The notes under the pieces: generated by a model
The model's input: only the letters and a program-made list of their open reading frames with translations
Told to the model about the DNA's origin: nothing
The model's database searches: none
NCBI GenBank assembly: GCA_964596345.1
Contig: CAZQSZ010000005.1
Coordinates: forward strand, 248,001-312,000
Origin: CADEDV01 sp964596345
GTDB taxonomy: Bacteria; Bacteroidota; Bacteroidia; Chitinophagales; Chitinophagaceae
Direction: 5' to 3'
Length of the DNA: 64,000 bases
Translations under genes and position numbers: made by a program
Shown: in pieces, positions 1 to 7,828 of the stretch
Layout: each line of letters starts with the position of its first letter
Numbering within the stretch: the first letter of the stretch is position 1

Positions 1-1463
1 ACCTGGTATCATCAGCCCTGTCCCAGATGGATGCGGTACCGAAGCAGGAGCTGTCGGGAGCGCCGCAGATATTCTGGGCGGGCATACCGGGTAATGAAGC
101 CGACTTTCCCATGAATGATTCATTTGACACATTTGCAGAACAGGCCTGTTGTTTTCTGAACCTGGAGACCAATTACCGGTCATCTGTTTCTACATGCGGG
201 ATCAGGTTAGGCGACCGGCAGTACGGTAAGCCAGTGCATGTGGACATCAGTGATGAGCCGATGAAAAAAGGCTTAATCACCAACCGGAATAAATTTATCC
301 TGGGGCCATCGGGAAGCGGAAAGAGTTTTTTTACCAATCATATGGTGCGTTCCTACTATGAACAGGGAACACATATTGTATTGGTCGATGTGGGGCATAG
401 TTATAAAGGGCTTTGCCAAATGGTGAAAGGATATTATTTCACTTATGAGGAAAAGAATCCCATTCGTTTCAATCCCTTTCATATCGGGGAAGGTGATGTG
501 CTGGATACCGAGAAAAAGGAAAGCATAAAGACTTTATTACTGGCTCTTTGGAAAAAAGATAATGAAACGTTCAATCGAAGCGAGTATGTTGCACTTTCCA
601 ATGCTTTGCAGCTTTACTATGAGAAGGAATTTAGCTTTCGTTGTTTTGACTCTTTTTACGAGTTCCTGCAAAATGATTTTGTTGGCGTATTAAAGGCTGA
701 TCAGGTAAAGGAAAAGGATTTTGATGTTTCCAATTTTTTATATGTGCTCCGGCCATACTATAAAGGTGGTGAATTCGATTATTTGCTGAATGCCACAGAG
801 AACCTGGAACTATTGAAGGAACGGTTCATTGTATTTGAACTGGATAATATCAAAGATCACCCGATCCTGTTCCCCGTTGTTACGATCATCATCATGGAAG
901 TGTTTATTTCCAAGATGCGGAAACTGAAAGGTATCCGCAAGATGATCCTGATTGAGGAAGCGTGGAAAGCGATTGCCCGGGAAGGTATGGCAGAATATAT
1001 CAAGTACCTTTTTAAAACGGTCCGTAAGTTTTTTGGTGAGGCTATCGTCGTGACCCAGGAGGTGGAAGATATTATTTCCTCCCCGGTGGTGAAACAGGCC
1101 ATCATTAATAACTCTGATTGCAAGATATTACTTGATCAATCCAAGTACCAGAACAAGTTTGACCAGATCCAGGAATTACTCGGACTGACTGAAAAAGAAA
1201 AAGCCCAGGTGCTTTCCATCAATAAGGCCAACGATCCTGCTAAGAAATATAAAGAGGTTTTTATATCCCTTGGAGGTATGCTTTCCAAAGTGTACCGGGT
1301 GGAAGTTTCTGCGGAGGAATACCTGGCCTACACAACAGAAGAAACTGAAAAATTCAGGGTAATGCAACTGGCCGAACAATTTGACGGGAATATAAAAAAA
1401 GCAATTACTCATTATTTAAACCTGTCTGCCGACAAGGCAGGCAATAAAAACCAAGTATTATGA
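1..1463 (+). CDS. traG: TraG-family conjugation ATPase (VirB4-like), 5' end outside window
   Basis: Cytoplasmic ATPase that powers assembly and substrate transfer of the type IV secretion mating channel. The reading frame is open from base 3, so the gene starts upstream; roughly the C-terminal 486 residues are visible of a family usually near 800. A Walker A motif GPSGSGKS is encoded at 303-326, followed by a hydrophobic strand and DVGHS. A Walker B-like ILIEEAW and a VVTQEVEDI segment follow further down, as in VirB4/TraG proteins. The stop overlaps the next gene's start by four bases (ATGA), so they are translationally coupled. Identification is firm for the family and for the Bacteroidetes TraG name. 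Confidence 0.93.
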   Translation, partial: LVSSALSQMDAVPKQELSGAPQIFWAGIPGNEADFPMNDSFDTFAEQACCFLNLETNYRSSVSTCGIRLGDRQYGKPVHVDISDEPMKKGLITNRNKFILGPSGSGKSFFTNHMVRSYYEQGTHIVLVDVGHSYKGLCQMVKGYYFTYEEKNPIRFNPFHIGEGDVLDTEKKESIKTLLLALWKKDNETFNRSEYVALSNALQLYYEKEFSFRCFDSFYEFLQNDFVGVLKADQVKEKDFDVSNFLYVLRPYYKGGEFDYLLNATENLELLKERFIVFELDNIKDHPILFPVVTIIIMEVFISKMRKLKGIRKMILIEEAWKAIAREGMAEYIKYLFKTVRKFFGEAIVVTQEVEDIISSPVVKQAIINNSDCKILLDQSKYQNKFDQIQELLGLTEKEKAQVLSINKANDPAKKYKEVFISLGGMLSKVYRVEVSAEEYLAYTTEETEKFRVMQLAEQFDGNIKKAITHYLNLSADKAGNKNQVL

Positions 1464-2206
1464 AGCGAATGATTTGTGTGTGTTTGTTAAGTACCCTGCT
1501 TTTCGTTGCCTGCAAAAAGAAAGAGCAATCCGAAGCTGAAGTTGGTAAAGCTGCTGTTGCCGCTGCAAAGATGGCTGTCTGTGGAAAGGAAATCATTACC
1601 GATAAGCCGGTAAAAGCCGGGGAAACCGGTATCATCTTGCCGGCCGGAACAAAACTGTGTATCAGTCCGGATAACCTGGAAGTTCGCATTGAATTACCAG
1701 CAGGATATGCATTTCTTTCTAAGGAAATATCTTTTACTGAGAAGGCGCTGCCGGTATTTGCCACTTATGCCTGCTATTGCAGCGTGGTGAACAATGCCTG
1801 CCAGGTATTTTATGCGGAGGGTCTTGGCTTTGGATGTCTTCAGTCATCCTGCACAGGGTCCTGCACCGGTAAGTTTACCTACAGGGGCTATAGTGTTGAC
1901 CGGGTGATACAGCTTGCTGACAAAGAATCTTTTTTCAGATTATCAGAGGTACAGGAATTGATCCAGGTGATCACAAAAGATGTTTCTCCCCTGGAGGCCT
2001 ATGGCAAATTTTCCGTTTTCGGAGTTTCTTTCTATTTCGTACAACAGGAGAAGGTTTTTCTTGAAAAAGCAAGCTGTGACTGTGAAGGTACACAGGCCTG
2101 CAAACTAAAGGTCGTCAATCTCCCTTTGCGTAATGGGGAAACAAGTGCAAAAAAAATATACTTCTGTGAAGGTGGTTGTAACGGCTGCGAACTGACCATC
2201 AATTGA
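1460..2206 (+). CDS. Cysteine-rich lipoprotein in the tra operon, function unknown
   Basis: A 248-residue protein with an N-terminal hydrophobic stretch ending in lipobox FVAC (Cys18), so it is predicted to be lipidated by signal peptidase II. The mature part holds many cysteines in clusters such as CYC, CLQSSCTGSC and a C-terminal CEGGCNGC, which suggests disulphides or metal binding in the envelope. It starts inside the traG stop (ATGA) and ends 94 bases before traI, so it belongs to the tra operon. Its place corresponds to the less conserved genes between traG and traI of CTnDOT-like elements. I do not recognise a named family. Confidence 0.75.
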   Translation: MKRMICVCLLSTLLFVACKKKEQSEAEVGKAAVAAAKMAVCGKEIITDKPVKAGETGIILPAGTKLCISPDNLEVRIELPAGYAFLSKEISFTEKALPVFATYACYCSVVNNACQVFYAEGLGFGCLQSSCTGSCTGKFTYRGYSVDRVIQLADKESFFRLSEVQELIQVITKDVSPLEAYGKFSVFGVSFYFVQQEKVFLEKASCDCEGTQACKLKVVNLPLRNGETSAKKIYFCEGGCNGCELTIN

Positions 2207-2252
2207 AGAAGATCTTTTTCATGTCCATTCCTGGTTGCGGCTATACAGGATC

Positions 2253-2276
2253 GTCCTCCCGAAACTTCGGGAGGAC
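2253..2276 (+). repeat. Perfect 11-bp inverted repeat (hairpin) between the lipoprotein gene and traI
   Basis: Arms GTCCTCCCGAA and TTCGGGAGGAC are separated by two bases, a strong hairpin in the 94-base gap. No T-run follows on the + strand, so it is a poor intrinsic terminator; an RNA processing or stability element is possible. Confidence 0.6.
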
Positions 2277-2300
2277 ACCTGTATCATTAAAAATTATTGT

Positions 2301-2969
2301 ATGAAAAAAATAATGATAGCGCTGGCCCTGCTCTTGACTGTGCATTGCCAGGCCCAGTTTCCGATAGCAGAAATTATTAAAGCCGGTATCAAAAAAGTGA
2401 TTGTGGCGGTTGACCTGAAGATCCAGAAATTACAGAATAAAACGATCTGGCTGCAGAATGCACAAAAGACCCTGGAAAATGTATTATCCAAAACGAAGTT
2501 AACCGAGATCAGCAGTTGGGTGGAAAAGCAGCGAAAACTCTATGATGAGTATTTCCAGGAACTGAAGAAGGTTAAAAATGCGCTTGCTTATTATCACCGG
2601 ATCAAAGATATTATTGAAGACCAGGTGGCCATGGTAAAGGAATACAAAGCTGCCTGGGCCCTGTTCCGGCAGGACCGGAATTTCTCGGCCGCAGAACTGG
2701 AGTATATGAGCGAGGTCTATACCGGTATGCTGGGTGAAAGTGTCAAGGCTATTGACCAGTTGCTGTTGGTGGTGAATGCCTTTACCACACAGATGACTGA
2801 TGCGGCAAGGATGCAAATTATCAATACAGCCGCTGATGAAATGGAAAAGGGATTTATGGACCTGAAAGAGTTTAACAACCAGAATAAACTTATCAGTCTT
2901 CAGCGGGCCTCGGCCAGAGGTGAGATTGAATACATTAAAAAATTATACGGGTTAACCCCCAACCCCTAA
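2301..2969 (+). CDS. traI: TraI-like conjugal transfer protein (DUF4141/VirB5-like)
   Basis: A 222-residue secreted or periplasmic protein. The start at 2301 is chosen because it opens a clean signal peptide (MKKIMIALALLL...CQAQ); an upstream in-frame start at 2235 would run through the hairpin at 2253. After the signal the protein is almost wholly alpha-helical with charged, coiled-coil-like heptads, as expected for the TraI/VirB5-type component of Bacteroidetes mating channels. It sits directly ahead of a paralogue and of traJ, its usual neighbourhood. The name rests on position, length and overall pattern rather than on a catalytic motif. Confidence 0.75.
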   Translation: MKKIMIALALLLTVHCQAQFPIAEIIKAGIKKVIVAVDLKIQKLQNKTIWLQNAQKTLENVLSKTKLTEISSWVEKQRKLYDEYFQELKKVKNALAYYHRIKDIIEDQVAMVKEYKAAWALFRQDRNFSAAELEYMSEVYTGMLGESVKAIDQLLLVVNAFTTQMTDAARMQIINTAADEMEKGFMDLKEFNNQNKLISLQRASARGEIEYIKKLYGLTPNP

Positions 2970-2974
2970 AGGGG
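2963..2974 (+). repeat. Short palindrome CCCCTAAAGGGG over the traI stop
   Basis: The palindrome overlaps the traI stop codon (TAA, 2967-2969). Similar C/G-block palindromes are common in Bacteroidetes intergenic DNA; no function is assigned. Confidence 0.4.
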
Positions 2975-2990
2975 AGTAAAAAACATTATT

Positions 2991-3611
2991 ATGAAAAAGT
3001 TACTGATACTGCTGGCAATGGTCATTCACAGCACCTGTTTTTCACAATCACAAGAAGCAAAGCAACTTCTGCTGAATGTAGAAAAACTGGCACAGCTAAA
3101 GCTTATGCTTTCTCATATGAAGACCGGTTACCAGATCCTGGAGAAAGGTTATACCTCGATCAAAAATATATCGCAGGGCAATTTCAACCTGCACCGGGAT
3201 TTCCTGGACGGTCTGTTACAGGTCAGTCCTGCAGTAAAGCAATACAGTAAGGTAGCAGACATTATCAGGGTTCAATTAAAGTTGGTGAAAGAAAGTAAGG
3301 CTGCACTGGCGGAATTCCGAGGCAGCAAACAATTTACAATAGCTGAAATCGAGTACCTGGGAAATGTATATGCCAACCTGCTGAAAGAATGTCTGAAAAC
3401 GCTGGATGAACTGGCTATGGTGGTCACGGCCGGTAAACTCCGGATGAGTGATGATGAGCGGTTGCAGGCTATTGATAAGATATATGATGAGGTGATGGAG
3501 CAATACACATTCCTGAATGAATTCAATAACGGCACCGCTATCCTGTCGCTGCAGCGGGAGAAAGAGAAGATGGATATTGATTTGATGAGAAAGGTTCACG
3601 GTTTAAAATGA
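2991..3611 (+). CDS. Secreted helical tra-operon protein, paralogue of the preceding TraI
   Basis: A 206-residue protein with a signal peptide (MKKLLILLAM...CFSQ) and a helical body. It shares organisation and recurring phrases with the gene before it: an AEIEYLGNVYANLL segment here matches AELEYMSEVYTGML there, and both end in an EFNN...LSLQR...KVHGLK/KLYGL tail. The pair looks like a tandem duplication. Comparable proteins in such elements are often labelled 'TerB family tellurite resistance', a name with no support from the context. A role in the mating channel is inferred from the tight operon: 21 bases after traI and 4 bases before traJ. Confidence 0.7.
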   Translation: MKKLLILLAMVIHSTCFSQSQEAKQLLLNVEKLAQLKLMLSHMKTGYQILEKGYTSIKNISQGNFNLHRDFLDGLLQVSPAVKQYSKVADIIRVQLKLVKESKAALAEFRGSKQFTIAEIEYLGNVYANLLKECLKTLDELAMVVTAGKLRMSDDERLQAIDKIYDEVMEQYTFLNEFNNGTAILSLQREKEKMDIDLMRKVHGLK

Positions 3612-3615
3612 AACT

Positions 3616-4764
3616 ATGAAAGTATCTGTGAGAGTGATTTGTGTGTTGGTGGTTTTATTATTGCCTTCTGTGGCGGATGCACAGATTGCCACCCGTATCC
3701 GTTCCATGCATGAGGTGCTGGAGCAACTCTATGACGATATGATGCCCCTGTGCAGCCGTTTGATCGGGGTAGGGAGAGGCATTGCCGGCTTTGCTGCCAC
3801 CTGGTATATTGCCACCCGGGTATGGGGACATATTGCCCGTGCGGAGCCTATTGATTTTTATCCACTGTTCCGACCCTTTGTGCTGGGCTTTGCCATTTTG
3901 ATCTTTCCCTCTGTCATCCAACTCATCAACCAGTTGATGAAGCCGACTGTTACCGGTACTGCCCAGATGGTAAAGGATTCCGATGCGGCCGTAGCCCAGT
4001 TGTTAAAGATGAAGGAGGATGCCATCAAGACAACAGCCTACTGGCAGATGTATGTGGGTGAGACCGGAAGAGGTGACCGGGATAAATGGTATAAGTATCA
4101 TTACGGGGATAAAAAAGAAGGATGGCTGAAAAGCATTGGCAATAATATCCGCTTTGCTTTTGACAAGTTTGGCTATAATCTCCGTAACCAGATCAAACAA
4201 TGGATGGCTGAAGTATTGAAGGTGTTATTTGAGGCCGCTGCCCTTTGCATCAACACGATCCGCACTTTTTATATGATCGTTCTGGCAATACTCGGTCCGC
4301 TGGTATTTGGCATTGCTGTCTTTGATGGCTTTCAGCATACCCTCACGGTGTGGATTGCCCGTTACCTGAACATATTCTTATGGCTCCCGGTTGCCAACAT
4401 CTTCGGTGGCATCATGGGCAAGATTCAGGAGAATATGCTGAAAGAAGATCTCCAGCAGATCGCCACTAATGGTGACACCTTTTTCTCTACCACGGATACC
4501 GCATACCTGATTTTTATGATCATTGGGATCATTGGTTATTTCACAGTGCCATCCGTAGCGAACTATATCATTCATGCAGGCGGTAATAACGCCCTGTTGC
4601 AAAAAGTAACCAATATCATGAGCACTTCTGTCCGCAATACCGCCAGCGGATCAGCGTCGATGACAAAGGATGCTATGGGTGCTGCATATAACCGGTTGGC
4701 CAATAGTATGGCTGACAGCAGCGCCTCCGGTGGATATTTCAAAGATAAAATTGAAGGAAAGTAA
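3616..4764 (+). CDS. traJ: TraJ, polytopic inner-membrane component of the mating channel
   Basis: A 382-residue protein with an N-terminal signal-like segment, then several hydrophobic stretches (around residues 50-115, 200-250 and 290-315) and a polar C-terminus. This matches the Bacteroidetes TraJ family, functional counterpart of VirB6, which forms the inner-membrane part of the type IV secretion channel. It follows the two TraI-like genes and is directly abutted by traK (TAA then ATG), the order known from CTnDOT-type elements. Length is close to the family's usual 330-390 residues. Confidence 0.87.
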   Translation: MKVSVRVICVLVVLLLPSVADAQIATRIRSMHEVLEQLYDDMMPLCSRLIGVGRGIAGFAATWYIATRVWGHIARAEPIDFYPLFRPFVLGFAILIFPSVIQLINQLMKPTVTGTAQMVKDSDAAVAQLLKMKEDAIKTTAYWQMYVGETGRGDRDKWYKYHYGDKKEGWLKSIGNNIRFAFDKFGYNLRNQIKQWMAEVLKVLFEAAALCINTIRTFYMIVLAILGPLVFGIAVFDGFQHTLTVWIARYLNIFLWLPVANIFGGIMGKIQENMLKEDLQQIATNGDTFFSTTDTAYLIFMIIGIIGYFTVPSVANYIIHAGGNNALLQKVTNIMSTSVRNTASGSASMTKDAMGAAYNRLANSMADSSASGGYFKDKIEGK

Positions 4765-5385
4765 ATGTTCAGAACAACTAAAAATATAGACACCGCATTC
4801 CGGCAGGTACGGCTCTTTTCCATCGGGGTCATGGCTGTTTGCCTGGTACTGACTTTGTTCATCAGTTATAAAAGTTACCAGTTAGCCAGTCAATCACAAC
4901 AAAAGATATTTATCCTGGCCAATGGCAAGGCCCTGGAAGCTTATGCCGCTGACCGGAAGGATAATATACCGGTAGAGGCCCGTGATCATGTAAAGATGTT
5001 CCATCATTATTTCTTTACGATGGACCCTGATGATAAGGTGATCAGCAGTAATCTGACCAAGGCGCTTTACCTGGCAGATGGTTCTGCCAAACAGCAATAT
5101 GACAACCTGAAAGAAAATGGATATTACACGAACCTTATTTCGGGAAATATCAGCCAGGAGATACAGGCGGACAGTATTATCATCAACACCAATGACTACC
5201 CGTACTATTTCCGGTATAAGGGATTGCAGAAGATCATCCGGCCTACTACCATCGTCACACGAAGCCTGATAACGGAAGGATACCTGAGAAATGTTTCCCG
5301 TTCAGATAATAATGCCCATGGGTTTTTGATCGAGCGGTGGAAAACGCTGGAGAATGCTGACCTGAAAGTTGAAAACCGGCAATGA
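4765..5385 (+). CDS. traK: TraK, conjugative transposon membrane protein
   Basis: A 206-residue protein that starts on the base after the traJ stop. Residues about 15-35 form one transmembrane helix, followed by a soluble domain with the pattern typical of Bacteroidetes TraK (RDHVKMFHHYFFTMDPDD, then a repeated YYFRYKG-type segment). The topology equals that of VirB8: a single N-terminal anchor with a periplasmic domain that bridges inner- and outer-membrane parts of the channel. Length equals the family norm (about 207). The stop overlaps the next start by four bases. Confidence 0.9.
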   Translation: MFRTTKNIDTAFRQVRLFSIGVMAVCLVLTLFISYKSYQLASQSQQKIFILANGKALEAYAADRKDNIPVEARDHVKMFHHYFFTMDPDDKVISSNLTKALYLADGSAKQQYDNLKENGYYTNLISGNISQEIQADSIIINTNDYPYYFRYKGLQKIIRPTTIVTRSLITEGYLRNVSRSDNNAHGFLIERWKTLENADLKVENRQ

Positions 5386-5825
5386 TGTTTTGGAAACGAA
5401 AAAGAAAGGAACCCAAAGAAAATCCGCTGCAGGATAAACTGGCCCGAAAAATTGCCGGTGGTTTTGTACTGGTGCAGACCAAATTTAGTGATATGATGAA
5501 TAAGCGATTTGCGAATATGCCGGCCCGGCGGTTAAAGGTCTTTCTGATCGCCTTCTGTGTTTTCAGCGGAGGGCTGAGTCTGTATTTTTTTGTTTCTGCT
5601 ATTGTATCCAAACCCAGGCCGGGTTTTAAGATCGACCAGGTAAAAGTGCCACAGCATTTTGACCGTTCAGGCGATGAAGTGATGGAAAACGAGATGCCTG
5701 AAGATGTTTACCGTGAAATACAGCAGTACCGGTATTATATGGATAGCATCGGTGAACCCATTCGTCCGGGGTTGCAGGATTCCATGCGGATATTGGAAGA
5801 ATTGTATTGGCAGCAGCAAAAGTAA
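5382..5825 (+). CDS. TraL-position small membrane protein of the mating apparatus
   Basis: A 147-residue protein with a basic N-terminus (FWKRKRKEPKEN), one transmembrane helix near residues 52-72 and an acidic periplasmic tail. It is coupled to traK by an ATGA overlap and lies before traM, the slot of traL in CTnDOT-like operons. Sequence conservation in this slot is low, so the call rests on position and topology only. Confidence 0.6.
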   Translation: MMFWKRKRKEPKENPLQDKLARKIAGGFVLVQTKFSDMMNKRFANMPARRLKVFLIAFCVFSGGLSLYFFVSAIVSKPRPGFKIDQVKVPQHFDRSGDEVMENEMPEDVYREIQQYRYYMDSIGEPIRPGLQDSMRILEELYWQQQK

Positions 5826-5876
5826 AGTCGATTGATGAAGTCAAGATAAAATTAAAAACCAGTAAAAAATGTGTGT

Positions 5877-7073
5877 ATGAATAACAATGTGAAGCAAAGA
5901 AAATTACTGTTGGTGTTGCCCCTGCTGGCGATACCGTTTCTGACAATGGCTTTCTGGGCCCTGGGTGGCGGAAAGGGGAAAGCTATAACGGATGTCAATA
6001 CGCCTGGTCTGAATCTTGATCTGCCCGATGCCCGGTTAAAGGAAGATAAATTAATGGACAAGCTCAGTTTTTATGAAAAGGCGGATAAAGATAGTATGCG
6101 GATGGCCGAGTGGATGCGGAGTGATCCCTATTACAAAAGGGATAGCAGCCCGGTTTTTCCAAACGAACTCGAGGACCTGACAACAATGACCGCAGGAAAA
6201 TACAACCAACGGTTAAATACCTCACCCTATGAAGGAAATGCCAGCAAGCCGGAAGACCAGTTGTTGCAAAAGTTGCAGTTGCTCGAAACGGAAATGAAAA
6301 AGAGTAGTTCCGGCAATTATGAAGAAAAATCGACATCAGCATTACCCGGTAATGAACTTTCCGCTGAACTCGACCGGCTGGAGCAATTACTTAAAGTGAA
6401 TCATGCCTCCCCAACCGAAGACCCTGAAATGAAACAATTAGGCGTTACACTGGATAAGATACTGGATATCCAGCATCCGCAGCGGGTCAAAGAACGATCA
6501 GTCCGGAATAAAGAGGCTGTCTATGCCGTCCGCAAAACTTCGGCTGCTGATACTATCGTAAAAGGGTTTTACAGTTTCAGTGAGGAAAAGGAATTTGATG
6601 CAGCAGAGCAAAATGCCATTGAGGCGATCATTGCCGGTAACCAAACCATTGTCAACGGGGCTGTAGTAAAGTTTCGGTTGTTGAATGAAATTTATATCAA
6701 CGGAAAATTGATCCCGAAAGATATACTGGTATCCGGTATTGCCTCCCTGGACGGGGAAAGACTGCAGGTGGAAATTAACTCCATCCGGTCAGGAAAATCA
6801 ATATACACCGTAAAACTTGAAGTCTTTGATATGGATGGATTACCCGGTATTTATATACCGGGAACCATCAACAGGGATGTAGCCAAAGAATCCCTGAATA
6901 ACTCACTCTCCCTGGCTGATGTCGGTTCTCTCGATCCCTCTTTTAAAGCCCAGGCTACTACTACCGGTATCAGTGCCTTAAAATCACTGGTCAGTAAAAA
7001 GGCCAAGTTGATCCGGGTACAATTAAAGGCAGGCTATAAAGTATTACTTAACAATAAAAATCAAAACCCATGA
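5877..7073 (+). CDS. traM: TraM, VirB10-like conjugative transposon protein
   Basis: A 398-residue protein with a cytoplasmic N-terminus, one transmembrane helix (LLLVLPLLAIPFLTMAFWAL), a low-complexity periplasmic linker rich in charged residues, and a globular C-terminal domain containing the DMDGLPGIYIPGTI segment characteristic of the TraM family. VirB10-like proteins span both membranes and gate the channel. An ATG at 5877 is preferred over the GTG two codons upstream. The stop overlaps traN by four bases. Confidence 0.9.
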   Translation: MNNNVKQRKLLLVLPLLAIPFLTMAFWALGGGKGKAITDVNTPGLNLDLPDARLKEDKLMDKLSFYEKADKDSMRMAEWMRSDPYYKRDSSPVFPNELEDLTTMTAGKYNQRLNTSPYEGNASKPEDQLLQKLQLLETEMKKSSSGNYEEKSTSALPGNELSAELDRLEQLLKVNHASPTEDPEMKQLGVTLDKILDIQHPQRVKERSVRNKEAVYAVRKTSAADTIVKGFYSFSEEKEFDAAEQNAIEAIIAGNQTIVNGAVVKFRLLNEIYINGKLIPKDILVSGIASLDGERLQVEINSIRSGKSIYTVKLEVFDMDGLPGIYIPGTINRDVAKESLNNSLSLADVGSLDPSFKAQATTTGISALKSLVSKKAKLIRVQLKAGYKVLLNNKNQNP

Positions 7074-7825
7074 AACAAATCTTATTTATTCTCATTGCCT
7101 TAATGAATGCAGCTTTTGCACAACAACCTTTATCCATCAGCACCGATAAAACCACCTCGCTGATCTTTCCATTTCCTATTAAGTATGTGGACAGGGGAAC
7201 CAAGGATATACTGGTACAACCGGTAAAAGAAGATGAACGCATCCTGCTCGTGAAAGCAGCCAATAAACAATTTACTGAAACCAATCTGAGTGTGGTAACC
7301 GGTGACGGGAATGTGTACGAGTTCACTGTGAACTATGCGACGATGCCTTCTGTGCTGGTGCTGCATTTGCCCCCTAATAAAAAGGCGACGATCTCGGCTT
7401 ATGCTAATGCTATACTGAACAATCCTCCAAGAAGAATCTCGAAGGTGGAGCATGGAGCTGTGATTACCAAGTTGTCCGGCATTTACATAAAGGACGAAGT
7501 GATCTACTATCAACTGGAGATACATAATCACTCGCCACTGGATTTTGATATTGAGCTGCTGAAGTTTTTCATTACCGATAAAAAAAGGTCGAAACGAAGT
7601 TCTGTACAGGAAAATGAACTAGTGCCCTTGTATGTGGCGGGCAACAGATCGAAGGTGAAGGCGTATAATTTCTCCGTTGTTGTGGTGGCGTTGGATAAGT
7701 TTACAATACCTGATGCGAAGTTTCTCCGCATTCAGCTAATGGAGAAAAACGGGGGAAGACATTTTAACTTGAAAGTATATAATGGACAGATCCTGAAAGC
7801 AAGGATGCTGCCTGAACTTAATTGA
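7070..7825 (+). CDS. traN: TraN, VirB9-like conjugative transposon protein (DUF4138)
   Basis: A 251-residue exported protein (signal peptide ending near FAQQ) with the TraN pattern: LIFPFPIKYVDRGTKDILV at the start of the mature part, then a VTGDGNVYEFTVNY strand pair and a C-terminal beta-rich domain. VirB9-like proteins contribute to the outer-membrane end of the channel. It is coupled to traM by ATGA. At 251 residues it is somewhat shorter than CTnDOT TraN (about 330). It is the last recognisable channel gene here; no traO, traP or traQ follows. Confidence 0.88.
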   Translation: MKQILFILIALMNAAFAQQPLSISTDKTTSLIFPFPIKYVDRGTKDILVQPVKEDERILLVKAANKQFTETNLSVVTGDGNVYEFTVNYATMPSVLVLHLPPNKKATISAYANAILNNPPRRISKVEHGAVITKLSGIYIKDEVIYYQLEIHNHSPLDFDIELLKFFITDKKRSKRSSVQENELVPLYVAGNRSKVKAYNFSVVVVALDKFTIPDAKFLRIQLMEKNGGRHFNLKVYNGQILKARMLPELN

Positions 7826-7828
7826 TCT

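Noticed and set aside
2963..2974. ICE-internal attachment or resolution site
   Set aside because: A 12-base palindrome of a type common in Bacteroidetes intergenic DNA; no second copy near the element end.
2991..3611. Tellurite resistance protein (TerB)
   Set aside because: The protein has a signal peptide and is a paralogue of the TraI-like neighbour inside a tra operon; no tellurite gene context.
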